From an uncultured Bacteroidota bacterium (GTDB lineage: Bacteria > Bacteroidota > Bacteroidia > Flavobacteriales > Flavobacteriaceae), in assembly GCA_902597545.1 (NCBI GenBank), contig CACJYD010000001.1:62001-126000 (forward strand): a stretch of DNA of 64,000 nt, written 5' to 3'. Made by a program: the position numbers and the translations under genes. Below are positions 16,302 through 25,159 of this stretch, piece after piece (position 1 is the first letter of the stretch; each line of letters begins with the position of its first letter). The notes under the pieces were generated by a model. That model made no database searches. It was not told the origin of the DNA and worked only from the letters and a program-made list of their open reading frames with translations.

Positions 16302-16871
16302 ATGGAATCAATTTTAAAATTAATATCTATTACGTTTTTAACGTTTTTTATTTTTACAACATATATGCTTTCTCAGAGCTATGAAACCCATAAATATGAA
16401 ACTCTATTTTCTGATGATGAATTTGAGATAAGGCTGTATGAACCAGTTTTAAAGGCAAAAACCTATTCAACAAAAGGTTCAAATAATAATTTTGGAAAAT
16501 TATTTAGATATATATCTGGTTACAATGAGAAAAACGAAAAGATTTCAATGACAACACCAGTATACATGAAAAATGAAGATAAAGGTTCAATGATGGAGTT
16601 TGTTTTACCTTCTAAATATGATATGAAAAATGTTTCTATGCCTCTATCAAACAATGTCGAAATATATTTAGATGAAGGGGGTCATTATGCATCAATTCAG
16701 TATGGCGGCTACTCAAACAATAATAAAAGAGAAAAGTATACTAATGCATTAATAAAAAAACTTCAGGAGCATAATGTTGAAGCAGCCGGTGAAATGCTAT
16801 ATCTTTCTTATGACAGTCCATATAAATTCTATGGAAGAAGAAATGAGGTCATTATAGCAGTTAAATATTAG
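16302..16871 (+). CDS. SOUL family haem-binding protein
   Basis: The 189 residues start with a signal peptide or anchor (to about residue 25). The SOUL domain then shows YETLFSDDEFEIRLYEPVLKAKT, the GSNNNFGKLFRYISGYN segment (each quoted in part), KISMTTPVYM and the C-terminal YDSPYKFYGRRNEV. SOUL/HBP proteins bind tetrapyrroles (family knowledge). It is followed 4 bp later by a hydrolase gene and sits in an operon with b561-like and YceI genes. Confidence 0.9.
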   Translation: MESILKLISITFLTFFIFTTYMLSQSYETHKYETLFSDDEFEIRLYEPVLKAKTYSTKGSNNNFGKLFRYISGYNEKNEKISMTTPVYMKNEDKGSMMEFVLPSKYDMKNVSMPLSNNVEIYLDEGGHYASIQYGGYSNNNKREKYTNALIKKLQEHNVEAAGEMLYLSYDSPYKFYGRRNEVIIAVKY

Positions 16872-16875
16872 CTTA

Positions 16876-17799
16876 ATGATTAGATTATTTTCAACACTTC
16901 TTTTAACACTTTTTTTTTCTTGTAATGATACCTTCAATAAATATGAGTACATAATTAAGGATAAAGTTTTTGTTAATGAATTTAATCATACAGAAAATTC
17001 CAATATAGTTCAACTATCAAAAGGATTTACTTATTATAAATCTGTAAATAAAAAAATTAATACTGTTCCTGTTGTATTGGTTCATGGATTTTCTGTTCCA
17101 TCTTATATTTGGGATCCAACGTTTGAATATCTCTCAAAAAAGGGATACTATGTAATCTCTTTAGATCTATATGGTCGTGGATTCTCAGAAAATGTAAGTG
17201 AAAGCTATACAGATGAGTTATTTGCCAATCAAGTTATTCAATTGCTTGAAAAATTAAATATAGATTCAGCCAAGTTTCTTGGACTTTCAAATGGTGGAAG
17301 AGTAATTTCTAAAATAGCTGATATTAATCCATCAATTGTTAAAAAGTTAGTTTATGTAGCTTCATCTGGGTTCAAATATATTGGTGAATTAAAGGATAAA
17401 TCTGTTTCTGAAATCGAAGTTTCTAATTTTATTAAAAAAAATTATCCAACAATTTCGAAGGGTCAACTATTAGACTTTAAATATCCTGAAAAACATTCTG
17501 GATGGGATATTAAATATGAAGAACTACTTAAATACAAAGGATTTGCAAAGGCTTTAATATCAACAAGAAAAAATCATTACACTATGGACAAGATCCATAT
17601 TAAAATTCAAAACAGTGATATCCCTGTTTTTACAATTTGGGGTGATAGCGATCAAGTAGTTGTATATAAAGATTTTGAAAAAAGAATCGATTCAATATTA
17701 CCAAAAAGAAAAGAGTTTTTTATTTTAGATTCAGGACATCTTCCTCACATGGAGAATCCAAAGGAGTTTAATAAAGTATTATTATCTATTTTAAATTAA
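16876..17799 (+). CDS. Alpha/beta hydrolase, lipoprotein
   Basis: The 307 residues start with a lipobox (LTLFFSCN, Cys16). The alpha/beta hydrolase core has the oxyanion HGFSVPS (about 70), nucleophile elbow GLSNGG with S138, acid D259 in GDSDQVV and H288 in DSGHLPHMENP. It is exported and of unknown substrate, likely an ester or lactone. It lies in the SOUL/b561/YceI operon with 4-bp gaps on both sides. Confidence 0.9.
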   Translation: MIRLFSTLLLTLFFSCNDTFNKYEYIIKDKVFVNEFNHTENSNIVQLSKGFTYYKSVNKKINTVPVVLVHGFSVPSYIWDPTFEYLSKKGYYVISLDLYGRGFSENVSESYTDELFANQVIQLLEKLNIDSAKFLGLSNGGRVISKIADINPSIVKKLVYVASSGFKYIGELKDKSVSEIEVSNFIKKNYPTISKGQLLDFKYPEKHSGWDIKYEELLKYKGFAKALISTRKNHYTMDKIHIKIQNSDIPVFTIWGDSDQVVVYKDFEKRIDSILPKRKEFFILDSGHLPHMENPKEFNKVLLSILN

Positions 17800-17803
17800 T
17801 AGC

Positions 17804-18406
17804 TTGAAGAAAATAATTATAATTTTTTTAATTGCCTTATTTCCAATATTTAATTTTTCTCAGGAAAAAGAGCTTTTTGATTTAATTATTGCTGATGAAA
17901 ATGCTACACCGGAATTACTGCCTGAAAGAATGATATTCACTCAAAGAATTTTTTGGGGTGAAAAAGGAATTTTAAGAAAAACAGGAATTGCACCACTTAA
18001 TTTAAAGAACAGAGAAAAAGAATTAAAATTGAGAAGATCTTTTTTAAAGACTCATCAAATTCTCGGATATGCAACGTTGGGTACAATGGTTGCACAAGGA
18101 ATTATTGGAGGTAAATTATATAATGGTGATTACAGCCTATATAATACACACAAAACAATGGGAAAAATTGTTAATGCTGGATATTTTACTGGGGCCGCAT
18201 TATCTCTTTTCTCACCACCGCCATTAACAAATAAAAAGACAAAAGGATTCAGCTCAATTAAGGCTCACAAGTTTCTAGCAAATATTCATTTTACAGCTAT
18301 GGTTCTGACAAATGTTGTGGCTGACGACAATAAAAAAGCTCATAGAGCTGCAGCATATACTGCATTTGCAAGTTATGCAACTGCCGTGATTGTATTTAAG
18401 TTTTAA
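17804..18406 (+). CDS. Cytochrome b561-like membrane protein
   Basis: The 200 residues start at TTG (MKKIIIIFLIALFPIFNFS). After a signal-like helix come four membrane segments with His residues at helix ends: KTHQILGYATLG, YNTHKTMGKIV, KAHKFLANIHF and AHRAAAYTAF. Paired His in four helices is the b561 haem pattern, although the assignment is structural inference. It lies 2 bp before the YceI gene. In enterobacteria yceI is paired with a b561 gene (yceJ), which supports the reading. Confidence 0.6.
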   Translation: MKKIIIIFLIALFPIFNFSQEKELFDLIIADENATPELLPERMIFTQRIFWGEKGILRKTGIAPLNLKNREKELKLRRSFLKTHQILGYATLGTMVAQGIIGGKLYNGDYSLYNTHKTMGKIVNAGYFTGAALSLFSPPPLTNKKTKGFSSIKAHKFLANIHFTAMVLTNVVADDNKKAHRAAAYTAFASYATAVIVFKF

Positions 18407-18408
18407 TT

Positions 18409-18930
18409 ATGAAAAGATATTTTATTTTATTATTTGTTTTCAATTTTTCTTTTTCACAAACAACATTGATGATTAATAATGAAAACTCAACAATTAATTA
18501 TGAAGCTAAGCATGTACTTCACGCTTGGGAGGGGATAAACGATAATGTTAGCGGCGTTATTATTTATGACAATGAGATTTCAAAAATTGCAATTGCAGCA
18601 AAAGTTGTTGATTTTGATAGCGGAAATTCAGGCAGAGATTCACACTCTTTAGAAGTCTTAGAAGCTTTAAAATTTCCTAATATTAAATTCTATTCAGATG
18701 ACATTGAGACTGAGGGAAATGCCATAACTTTTAATGGAGATATTGAGTTTCACGGACAAAAAAAATCCATAAAGGTTTTAGGGACTGTTGATGACAATGA
18801 GAACTTAATAAATGTTACTGGAAAATTTCAAATTATACCAACTGAATTTTCCATCAAATTGCCTTCATTTATGTTGATAGAAATCGAAGACTATATAAAT
18901 ATTTCTTTTGATATTCAGTTTGATAAATAG
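18409..18930 (+). CDS. YceI family protein
   Basis: The 173 residues start with a signal peptide (MKRYFILLFVFNFSFSQ). The YceI lipocalin-like pattern is visible: STINYEAKHVLHAWEG, DFDSGNSGRDSHSLEVLEAL (typical R-D motif), FPNIKFYSD and FHGQKKSIKVLGTV. YceI proteins are periplasmic and bind isoprenoids or amphiphiles (family knowledge). It is the last gene of the operon and converges with the next gene by 16 bp. Confidence 0.88.
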   Translation: MKRYFILLFVFNFSFSQTTLMINNENSTINYEAKHVLHAWEGINDNVSGVIIYDNEISKIAIAAKVVDFDSGNSGRDSHSLEVLEALKFPNIKFYSDDIETEGNAITFNGDIEFHGQKKSIKVLGTVDDNENLINVTGKFQIIPTEFSIKLPSFMLIEIEDYINISFDIQFDK

Positions 18931-19421
18931 TCAGATATTTCCTCAGACTGAAAATACTTAATCTTTAGCTCATCATCATCTAAAACTAAGTATGCGCTTT
19001 CTAGCCATATTGGATTTGTAGTTATTTCCTCACCATTTATTGATGTCACAAAAGTTCCATCATTTTTATAACTGACATGTGCTGATTCATCATCTATTGA
19101 TATTGTCCAGTTGGAAAGATCCCAATTTCTTGAAACGGGGATATTATCACCTTGAGAGGCTTCAATTAGAGACCAAAACTCATCCAATGTATAAGGCCCA
19201 CCAAGCTCAACTAGTTGGAAATCCTCTGTTATATAATCATAGGTGTCTAATTCACTACCAATTTCAATTGATGAGAAAAAATTACTTATAGTTTCTTTTA
19301 CTTGAGCTTTAGTAATTTCATCGTCATCATAATCTTCTTCAATAGAATCAATAACAAAAACTCCAATGAGAATTATGATTAATAAATAAAACCCGAATTT
19401 ATAATTTAAGATATTTTTCAT
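18915..19421 (-). CDS. Membrane-anchored NTF2/SnoaL-like protein
   Basis: The 168 residues start with one membrane helix (about 8-25), an acidic linker (EEDYDDDE) and a domain with VKETISNFFSSIE, DTYDYITEDFQLVELGG and WTISIDDESAHVSYK. This is the helix-then-strand pattern of NTF2/DUF4440-like domains (inference). The start overlaps the aquaporin stop by 4 bp, so it is coupled to it. Function is unknown. Confidence 0.7.
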   Translation of the reverse strand: MKNILNYKFGFYLLIIILIGVFVIDSIEEDYDDDEITKAQVKETISNFFSSIEIGSELDTYDYITEDFQLVELGGPYTLDEFWSLIEASQGDNIPVSRNWDLSNWTISIDDESAHVSYKNDGTFVTSINGEEITTNPIWLESAYLVLDDDELKIKYFQSEEISDYLSN

Positions 19422-20032
19422 TTTTTAAGTATAAAGTTAAAATGTACTACAGCAATCAAAGAACCAATAATTGGAGCAACTATATAATACCAAGTAAAAT
19501 ATTGAGAAACACCAGTTCCAGATATAAAATCTACTATTGATGGACCAATTGATACAGCTGGATTAAATACACCTCCTGAAAGATCCCCAACTGAATAAGC
19601 TCCTGCCATCACAGTTAATCCGATTGCCAGCCCATAAAAGGAATTATCTTTTAGGTTAGGATGACAAGCCACATTTAAAATAACTAGAACTAAAAGGTAT
19701 GTAAACAACACCTCAGCTAGTAAAATTTGATAAACAGACTCATCCAAATTTGGTTGGATTGTCATATTTGATGAAAGCGTAAAGACTAAATATGCAGCAA
19801 GGGCAGCTCCTAATATTTGAGCAATTAAGTATTTAATAAAATCAATTCCTCCAATTTCTTTTCTAATAAACATAGCTAGTGATACAACTGGGTTATAATG
19901 AGCTCCAGAGATATGAGCACCCATATAAACTAGAATTGTAAGACCAAAACCAATTGCCAAAGGGTTTTGTGTCAAACCTATTATTAGAACAAGAAATAAT
20001 GTTCCAACAAATTCTGTTAAGTATTTTTTCAT
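19418..20032 (-). CDS. MIP family channel (aquaporin)
   Basis: The 204 residues contain six membrane helices and both pore loops: NPVVS (first, with V in place of A) after SGAHY, and NPAVS (second) after SGGVF. These define the aquaporin/glycerol facilitator family; the SGAHYNP motif suggests a water channel. It lies 14 bp after the DUF6029 gene and 4 bp into the next gene, so it is probably part of the tlpA-DUF6029 operon. Confidence 0.93.
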   Translation of the reverse strand: MKKYLTEFVGTLFLVLIIGLTQNPLAIGFGLTILVYMGAHISGAHYNPVVSLAMFIRKEIGGIDFIKYLIAQILGAALAAYLVFTLSSNMTIQPNLDESVYQILLAEVLFTYLLVLVILNVACHPNLKDNSFYGLAIGLTVMAGAYSVGDLSGGVFNPAVSIGPSIVDFISGTGVSQYFTWYYIVAPIIGSLIAVVHFNFILKK

Positions 20033-20046
20033 TTAACTTAAAGTTA

Positions 20047-21684
20047 TTAAAAAGAAGTATTTATTGAAAAAGAAAGCCCCTTAAATTCTGGAATATATCG
20101 ACAAATTCCCCCATAACAAAGCAAGCCTCCTCTTTGTTTTCCATATGAAACAGAAAATCTAGAAGCGTTTTTATTATATGATGCACCTAATGAATAATAA
20201 TTTGGCTTATTATCTTCTAAGTTTTCATAATTTACTATTGTATTATAATATGCTGAAAAATTATAGTTAAAATTATATTCAAGTCCATATCCATACCAAT
20301 TCTTTTTATCATCTTTTGTACTTAGATGTTGAATTTCTAGTCTAATCGATTTTTTATTATTTAGTTTTAGCGTATTGTCAATCACAAGAATTTGAGAGTT
20401 AATTTCTCCACTTTTTTCTTCAACAAATCTCCTGTTGTAGTATTTGTTTATAAAGAGAAAAATATTGTCAAATTTATTTGACCATTTTTTTCTAATTTCT
20501 ATACTTTGTTCAGAAAAATATTTTTCACCAAAACCAAGAAAATCTGTATCATAATCAGAGGGATAGTAAGTATACTGACCCTTTAAATTATACCACGAGC
20601 TAATATTTAGAGATAGCTTAGATCCATATTGTCCACCCAATGATGATCCTTCTTTTAAATCATAATACAAATCGAATTGATAACCGATTTCACCTGATTT
20701 CATTAGTTCTGGGTCTGGAAATGAAACATTAGGTTGTGACTCATAAACATTGATATTAGCCAATTGATAGTCGTGTTGTTTTGTAAGAGCTGGCAAATAG
20801 TTAACATTTGATTCATTGTAAATTTCTCCTTGTTCAAATCTATCACTGAAAAGAGGCATATTTTCTAACCTCCTAAATGTCATATCTAAACCAAATCCTG
20901 GCTTTGTAACTCCAAGATTAAGAGAGTGAGCACTTCCTTTTTTAACAAATTCATTTGAAATTGATCCAAATTGAGTAATACCATCTTTCGATTTAATTAC
21001 TTGCTCATATTCAAAATAAAAATCGTCAGAAAAATAATCTAGTCTAGTAGAAAAAAGATTAGTTAAATCATTAAAGTCATATGAGATATAGTGTGGCATC
21101 TCAAACCTTCCAACATAACTAAGTCCAAGAATTAAATTTTGATACTTAGTGTCACTATTGATTAATGTAATGCTACTGTCAAACCCTGCAATTTTTCCAC
21201 TACTTATCCCAATACCCTTTTTCTGCCAACCCCCTAACAGCTTTAGGCTAACATTATCAGTATCAAACGATGTTCTAAATCCCCAAATGGAATTATTGAT
21301 TCCTAGCTGTCTATCCTCCCAAGTTCTTAAAACCAGACCACTTCCAAATTGATCATAAATAGATCCTACACTCAATTTAAAATTCTTTTTAGAATAATTA
21401 ATACTTAATGTAGATAAATGTGTATCCTCAAAACTATCAGAATAACTTTGCAATCGTCTTGGTAAATATGATTCAACTTGGATTTCAACATTCCAATTTG
21501 AATTAAAAAGATACTTTATATTTAAATAATTATTTGATCCAAGTTTGTTTTCGTAATCTTCTTCTTCATTTTCTTGATAATAAACAGCATTAGATTCAAA
21601 TGAACCGTAAATTCGATTTGATTGAGAATAGCTCAAGCTTAAAAAAAACAAAGCAGTTAAGGTTATCGTTACTGATTTAAGCAT
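20047..21684 (-). CDS. DUF6029-like outer-membrane protein
   Basis: The 545 residues start with a signal peptide (MLKSVTITLTALFFLSLSYSQ) and read as a beta-barrel: many alternating strands with aromatic ends, such as LSVGSIYDQFGSGLVLRTWE and the final FKGLSFSINTSF. Its start codon shares the last base of the TlpA stop (TAATG). Pairing with TlpA and a divergent Omp28 protein is seen in other Bacteroidota (from memory), where the protein is named DUF6029. Four Cys near the C-terminus (GGLLCYGGICRYIP has two) may be substrates of the neighbouring thiol proteins (inference). Confidence 0.75.
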   Translation of the reverse strand: MLKSVTITLTALFFLSLSYSQSNRIYGSFESNAVYYQENEEEDYENKLGSNNYLNIKYLFNSNWNVEIQVESYLPRRLQSYSDSFEDTHLSTLSINYSKKNFKLSVGSIYDQFGSGLVLRTWEDRQLGINNSIWGFRTSFDTDNVSLKLLGGWQKKGIGISSGKIAGFDSSITLINSDTKYQNLILGLSYVGRFEMPHYISYDFNDLTNLFSTRLDYFSDDFYFEYEQVIKSKDGITQFGSISNEFVKKGSAHSLNLGVTKPGFGLDMTFRRLENMPLFSDRFEQGEIYNESNVNYLPALTKQHDYQLANINVYESQPNVSFPDPELMKSGEIGYQFDLYYDLKEGSSLGGQYGSKLSLNISSWYNLKGQYTYYPSDYDTDFLGFGEKYFSEQSIEIRKKWSNKFDNIFLFINKYYNRRFVEEKSGEINSQILVIDNTLKLNNKKSIRLEIQHLSTKDDKKNWYGYGLEYNFNYNFSAYYNTIVNYENLEDNKPNYYSLGASYNKNASRFSVSYGKQRGGLLCYGGICRYIPEFKGLSFSINTSF

Positions 21685-22172
21685 TATTTTTTATAATTAG
21701 AAATAACTTCAAATAAATCCTCTTCCTCTCCAGGTGTATACCCAATCCTTCTGTGAATTATTTCAGACTTATAAGTAACAACTGTATGCGGAATTCCTAC
21801 CACACCCATTGCCCTTTTAAATTCCTGATTTGTATCTGATAATACATCAAAAATCCAGTTTTTACCATTTACTAGCGGTCTAACTCTTTTTTTACTTCTG
21901 GAATCATCTGTGGAAACAGCTAAAACTTTAATGTTTTCTTTTTCATTCCATGATGAGATAACTTCGTTGATAGCATCTAATTCATTTATGCAAGGAATAC
22001 ACCAGGTAGCCCAAAATGACACTATAGTAAATCCATCTTTATTAACAGCTTCATCAGCACTGATTGTCTGACCATTTATGGTCTTTAAGTTTATATTAGG
22101 AATAATATCTTGACCATGAGTATTGTATGTAAAAAAACACACTAAAAAGCAAAAAATGATTTTTTTTAACAT
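21684..22172 (-). CDS. TlpA-like thiol-disulfide reductase
   Basis: The 162 residues start with a signal peptide. The thioredoxin fold has active site WATWCIPC (C58, C61) and the cis-Pro motif GVVGIPHTVV. TlpA/ResA-type enzymes reduce or isomerise thiols in the periplasm. It is divergent from the Omp28 gene (43 bp apart), which also has a CxxC thioredoxin motif, and is coupled to the barrel gene downstream. Confidence 0.92.
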   Translation of the reverse strand: MLKKIIFCFLVCFFTYNTHGQDIIPNINLKTINGQTISADEAVNKDGFTIVSFWATWCIPCINELDAINEVISSWNEKENIKVLAVSTDDSRSKKRVRPLVNGKNWIFDVLSDTNQEFKRAMGVVGIPHTVVTYKSEIIHRRIGYTPGEEEDLFEVISNYKK

Positions 22173-22215
22173 TTGGACTACAAATTTAATAGCAATTTAT
22201 TAATTTCGAAGGTCC

Positions 22216-23247
22216 ATGAAGAGTTTATTTGGTAAAATATTTATAATTTTTCTTCTCCTAGGATGTAGCGGAAGTGAAGATGATCAATCAACAGATCAAA
22301 ATAACACTCCAAGTGTTAATTCATTGGAAATGTATGTTTCTTCAGATGAAATTATTGTTGGTCAATCTATTTTATTTAGTGTTTTTGATAATAATGGAAA
22401 AAATAGAACTACTGAAGCAAAATTTTATGTTAACGAAAGTGAAATAGACGGAAGTTCACATACATTCAATGACATAGGTACATTTGATATATATGCCAAA
22501 TTTCAGAATATTAAGAGTAATACAGAACAGGTAGTTGTAAATCAAGTCCCCATCGAATATAAACAATATGTTCTTGTGGAGGATTATACTGGCACATGGT
22601 GTGGATATTGCACGAGAGTTTCTTATGCGATCGAACAATTAAAAAAACAAACTAATGATGCTATTGTAATTGCCATTCACCAAGGTGACCCTATGCAATT
22701 TGGACAAGAATCAACATTAAGAAGTCATTTTGGTGTTACAGGATTTCCAACAGCTTTTATAGATAGAAAAGCAAGATGGACCCCCCCTGAACCTGCAAAT
22801 CTCTCAGAAGTAATTGGAAAACTTTCAAATAAATCATATGCTGCATTAGCTATGGATTCATCTTTGGATGGTGATATGCTAACTATTAAGGTTAAACTCA
22901 AGATGGGTTATAATTATAAGGCTTTAAAATTAGGTTTATACATAGTTGAAGATAAATTAATTTATGATCAAAGGAACTGGACTTCTTACTATCAAGGTGA
23001 TCCAATAAAAAATTATGAGCACAATGATGTTTTAAGAAAGTCAATAACTGGACTTCTTGGAGACCAAATACCATCTGATCAGCTTGGCCATGATAAGGAA
23101 TTTGAAAAAGAATTTCAATATGTTATACCCAGTGAGTTCAATAAAGATAACATTAGGATGATTGCCTTTGTAACAGAAGCAAGCAAGAAAGAAACGATCA
23201 ATGTTAGATCCTCTAAAATTGGTGAAAGCCAGTCTTTCGAAAAATAA
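22216..23247 (+). CDS. Omp28-related lipoprotein with thioredoxin-like motif
   Basis: The 343 residues start with a lipobox (FLLLGCSGSED, Cys17), then an Ig-like segment (about 33-110) and the Omp28 domain with EDYTGTWCGYCTRV (C129, C132) and the cis-Pro-like GFPTAFIDR. Omp28 is a Bacteroidota outer-membrane lipoprotein family. The CxxC suggests a redox or chaperone role with the divergent TlpA (inference). It is followed 4 bp later by the Smr gene. Confidence 0.9.
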   Translation: MKSLFGKIFIIFLLLGCSGSEDDQSTDQNNTPSVNSLEMYVSSDEIIVGQSILFSVFDNNGKNRTTEAKFYVNESEIDGSSHTFNDIGTFDIYAKFQNIKSNTEQVVVNQVPIEYKQYVLVEDYTGTWCGYCTRVSYAIEQLKKQTNDAIVIAIHQGDPMQFGQESTLRSHFGVTGFPTAFIDRKARWTPPEPANLSEVIGKLSNKSYAALAMDSSLDGDMLTIKVKLKMGYNYKALKLGLYIVEDKLIYDQRNWTSYYQGDPIKNYEHNDVLRKSITGLLGDQIPSDQLGHDKEFEKEFQYVIPSEFNKDNIRMIAFVTEASKKETINVRSSKIGESQSFEK

Positions 23248-23251
23248 TTAA

Positions 23252-23488
23252 ATGAAAAAAATCATTGACTTACATGGACTTAGCCATGAAGAGTCGCTAA
23301 TTAAAGTTGAAGAATATCTTCTCTTAAATTCATTTGATAATGACCTCGATTTAGAATTAATTACAGGACAATCTCCTAAATTGCAAGAAAAAATTATAAA
23401 TCAAATTTTAAATAAACATAACTTTAATTATTATATTCCAAAATATAACACTGGTGTAATGTTTATAACGGACTCCAGAATAAATTAA
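23252..23488 (+). CDS. Small stand-alone Smr domain protein
   Basis: The 78 residues match the Smr domain: DLHGLSHEESLIKVEEYL (DLHG and the E following) and a TGQSPKLQEKI segment in place of the usual TGxG. Smr domains bind or nick nucleic acids; stand-alone copies are known. Gaps of 4 and 10 bp place it in the Omp28-M28 operon, although no functional link is obvious. Confidence 0.88.
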   Translation: MKKIIDLHGLSHEESLIKVEEYLLLNSFDNDLDLELITGQSPKLQEKIINQILNKHNFNYYIPKYNTGVMFITDSRIN

Positions 23489-23498
23489 AATACTAATT

Positions 23499-25064
23499 AT
23501 GAAAAAATTTATCTCTCTCTTTTTTTTGTTAATAATCTCTTTTTTAAATGCTCAAAATTCTGACAGTGTAATTAAAAATATTATCGATGAGGTTAAGAAT
23601 AATTCTCATGTGGAAAAGTTATCACATGAATTATTTGATATAGTGGGGCCTAGATTAGTAGGAACTCCACAAATGAAAAATGCTCATGACTGGGCAGTAG
23701 AAAAATATAAAAGTTGGGGAATAAACTCATACTTACACCAATGGGGAATTTGGAGAGGATGGGAGAGAGGAATCACTCATATTGATATGTTAAAACCAAG
23801 AGTAAGAACGCTAAATGGTCGACAATTAGCATGGAGCCCTTCTACATCCAAAAGAGGCGTAACAGCTGAGGTAACTAAAGTTCCTGAAATCGATAATAAA
23901 GAAGATTTTGATAGTTGGTTAAAAACAGTCAAAGGTAAATTTATCTTAGTTAGTCAAAACCAAATAACAGGTAGGCCAGATTCACAATGGGAGGAATATG
24001 CTACACCTGAATCTTTTGAAAAAATGAAAGAACAAAGGGATAAGATTAGTGAGAATTGGTATTCAAATATTAGAAAAACTGGATATGGTTACAGAGATAT
24101 AAGTAAAGCATTTGAAGATGCAGGTGCAGTAGGATTAATCTCAAGTTATTGGTCCAGAGCTTTTGGTGCAAATAAAGTTTTTAGTGCAAGAACTGATAAG
24201 ATACCTAATGTTGATGTAAATTTAGAAGACTATACCATGTTATATAGGATGGTAGAAAATGGAACTACTCCTACTGTTAAAATTATTTCAACATCAAAAG
24301 AATTAGGGGATGTACCAACATTTAATACACTTGCAGAAATTAAAGGTGTTGAAAAGCCAAATGAGTATGTAATTTTATCTGCTCATTTTGACTCTTGGGA
24401 TGGATCACAAGGTACAACAGACAATGGGACAGGTACAATTGTTATGATGGAAGCGATGAGAATATTAAAGAAATTTTACCCAAACCCTAAGAGAACTATA
24501 ATGGTTGGTCATTGGGGAAGTGAAGAACAAGGCTTAAATGGCTCAAGAGCTTTTGTTGAAGATTATCCAAATATTGTTGAAAATATTCAAGCAGTATTTA
24601 ATCAAGATAATGGAACAGGTAGGGTTGTGAGTATAAGTGGACAAGGATTTCTTAACTCATACGATTATCTTTCCGATTGGTTATCATCCGTCCCTCAAGA
24701 TGTAACTAAACATATTGAAACCGATTTCCCAGGAATGCCTGGTTCTGGTGGAACTGATCATGCTAGTTTTGTTGCTGCAGGTGTTCCCGCTTTTAACTTA
24801 AGTGCTTTAGATTGGGAATACTGGAATTATACATGGCATACTAATCTTGATAGTTACGATAAAATAGTTTTCGATGATTTAAAAAATAATGTTATTCTGA
24901 CAGCAATTCTTGCTTATAAGGCAAGTGAAGATCAAGATCAGGCTTCAAGAGAAAAAAGAGTTTTACCTGAAAGTAGTGTAAATCCAAGGACAGGTAGAAT
25001 GATGAGGGCTAGGGGATGGCCGTCTGTAAGAAAGCCTAACAGAGATGGGACATCATCTAAATAA
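23499..25064 (+). CDS. Secreted M28 family metallopeptidase
   Basis: The 521 residues start with a signal peptide (ends near residue 19). An inserted PA-like domain lies about 130-255. Zn ligands by family pattern are H296 (SAHFDSWDG), D308 (TTDNGTG), E343 next to the catalytic E342 (HWGSEEQG), D370 (NQDNGTG) and H421 (GGTDHASF). This fits the carboxypeptidase Q-like aminopeptidase branch, which degrades peptides outside the cell. Length is normal for PA-containing M28 proteins. Confidence 0.92.
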   Translation: MKKFISLFFLLIISFLNAQNSDSVIKNIIDEVKNNSHVEKLSHELFDIVGPRLVGTPQMKNAHDWAVEKYKSWGINSYLHQWGIWRGWERGITHIDMLKPRVRTLNGRQLAWSPSTSKRGVTAEVTKVPEIDNKEDFDSWLKTVKGKFILVSQNQITGRPDSQWEEYATPESFEKMKEQRDKISENWYSNIRKTGYGYRDISKAFEDAGAVGLISSYWSRAFGANKVFSARTDKIPNVDVNLEDYTMLYRMVENGTTPTVKIISTSKELGDVPTFNTLAEIKGVEKPNEYVILSAHFDSWDGSQGTTDNGTGTIVMMEAMRILKKFYPNPKRTIMVGHWGSEEQGLNGSRAFVEDYPNIVENIQAVFNQDNGTGRVVSISGQGFLNSYDYLSDWLSSVPQDVTKHIETDFPGMPGSGGTDHASFVAAGVPAFNLSALDWEYWNYTWHTNLDSYDKIVFDDLKNNVILTAILAYKASEDQDQASREKRVLPESSVNPRTGRMMRARGWPSVRKPNRDGTSSK

Positions 25065-25066
25065 GT

Positions 25067-25159
25067 TTAGAGTATAGCAAGAAGTCTTAAAAGGAGGTAA
25101 CCACCAACAACAGACCAGAGTATCCATCTGTTTTTTACGTACCAATCTTCCCAATTCAT
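25067..25159 (-). CDS. 30-residue membrane peptide coupled to the DinB gene
   Basis: An ATG overlaps the TGA stop of the DinB gene (ATGA) and opens 30 codons: MNWEDWYVKNRWILWSVVGG, then YLLLRLLAIL. The Trp-rich head and single hydrophobic helix, together with the ATGA overlap also used by the preceding pair, support a real gene. No function is known. Its stop lies 3 bp past the converging M28 stop. Confidence 0.55.
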   Translation of the reverse strand: MNWEDWYVKNRWILWSVVGGYLLLRLLAIL

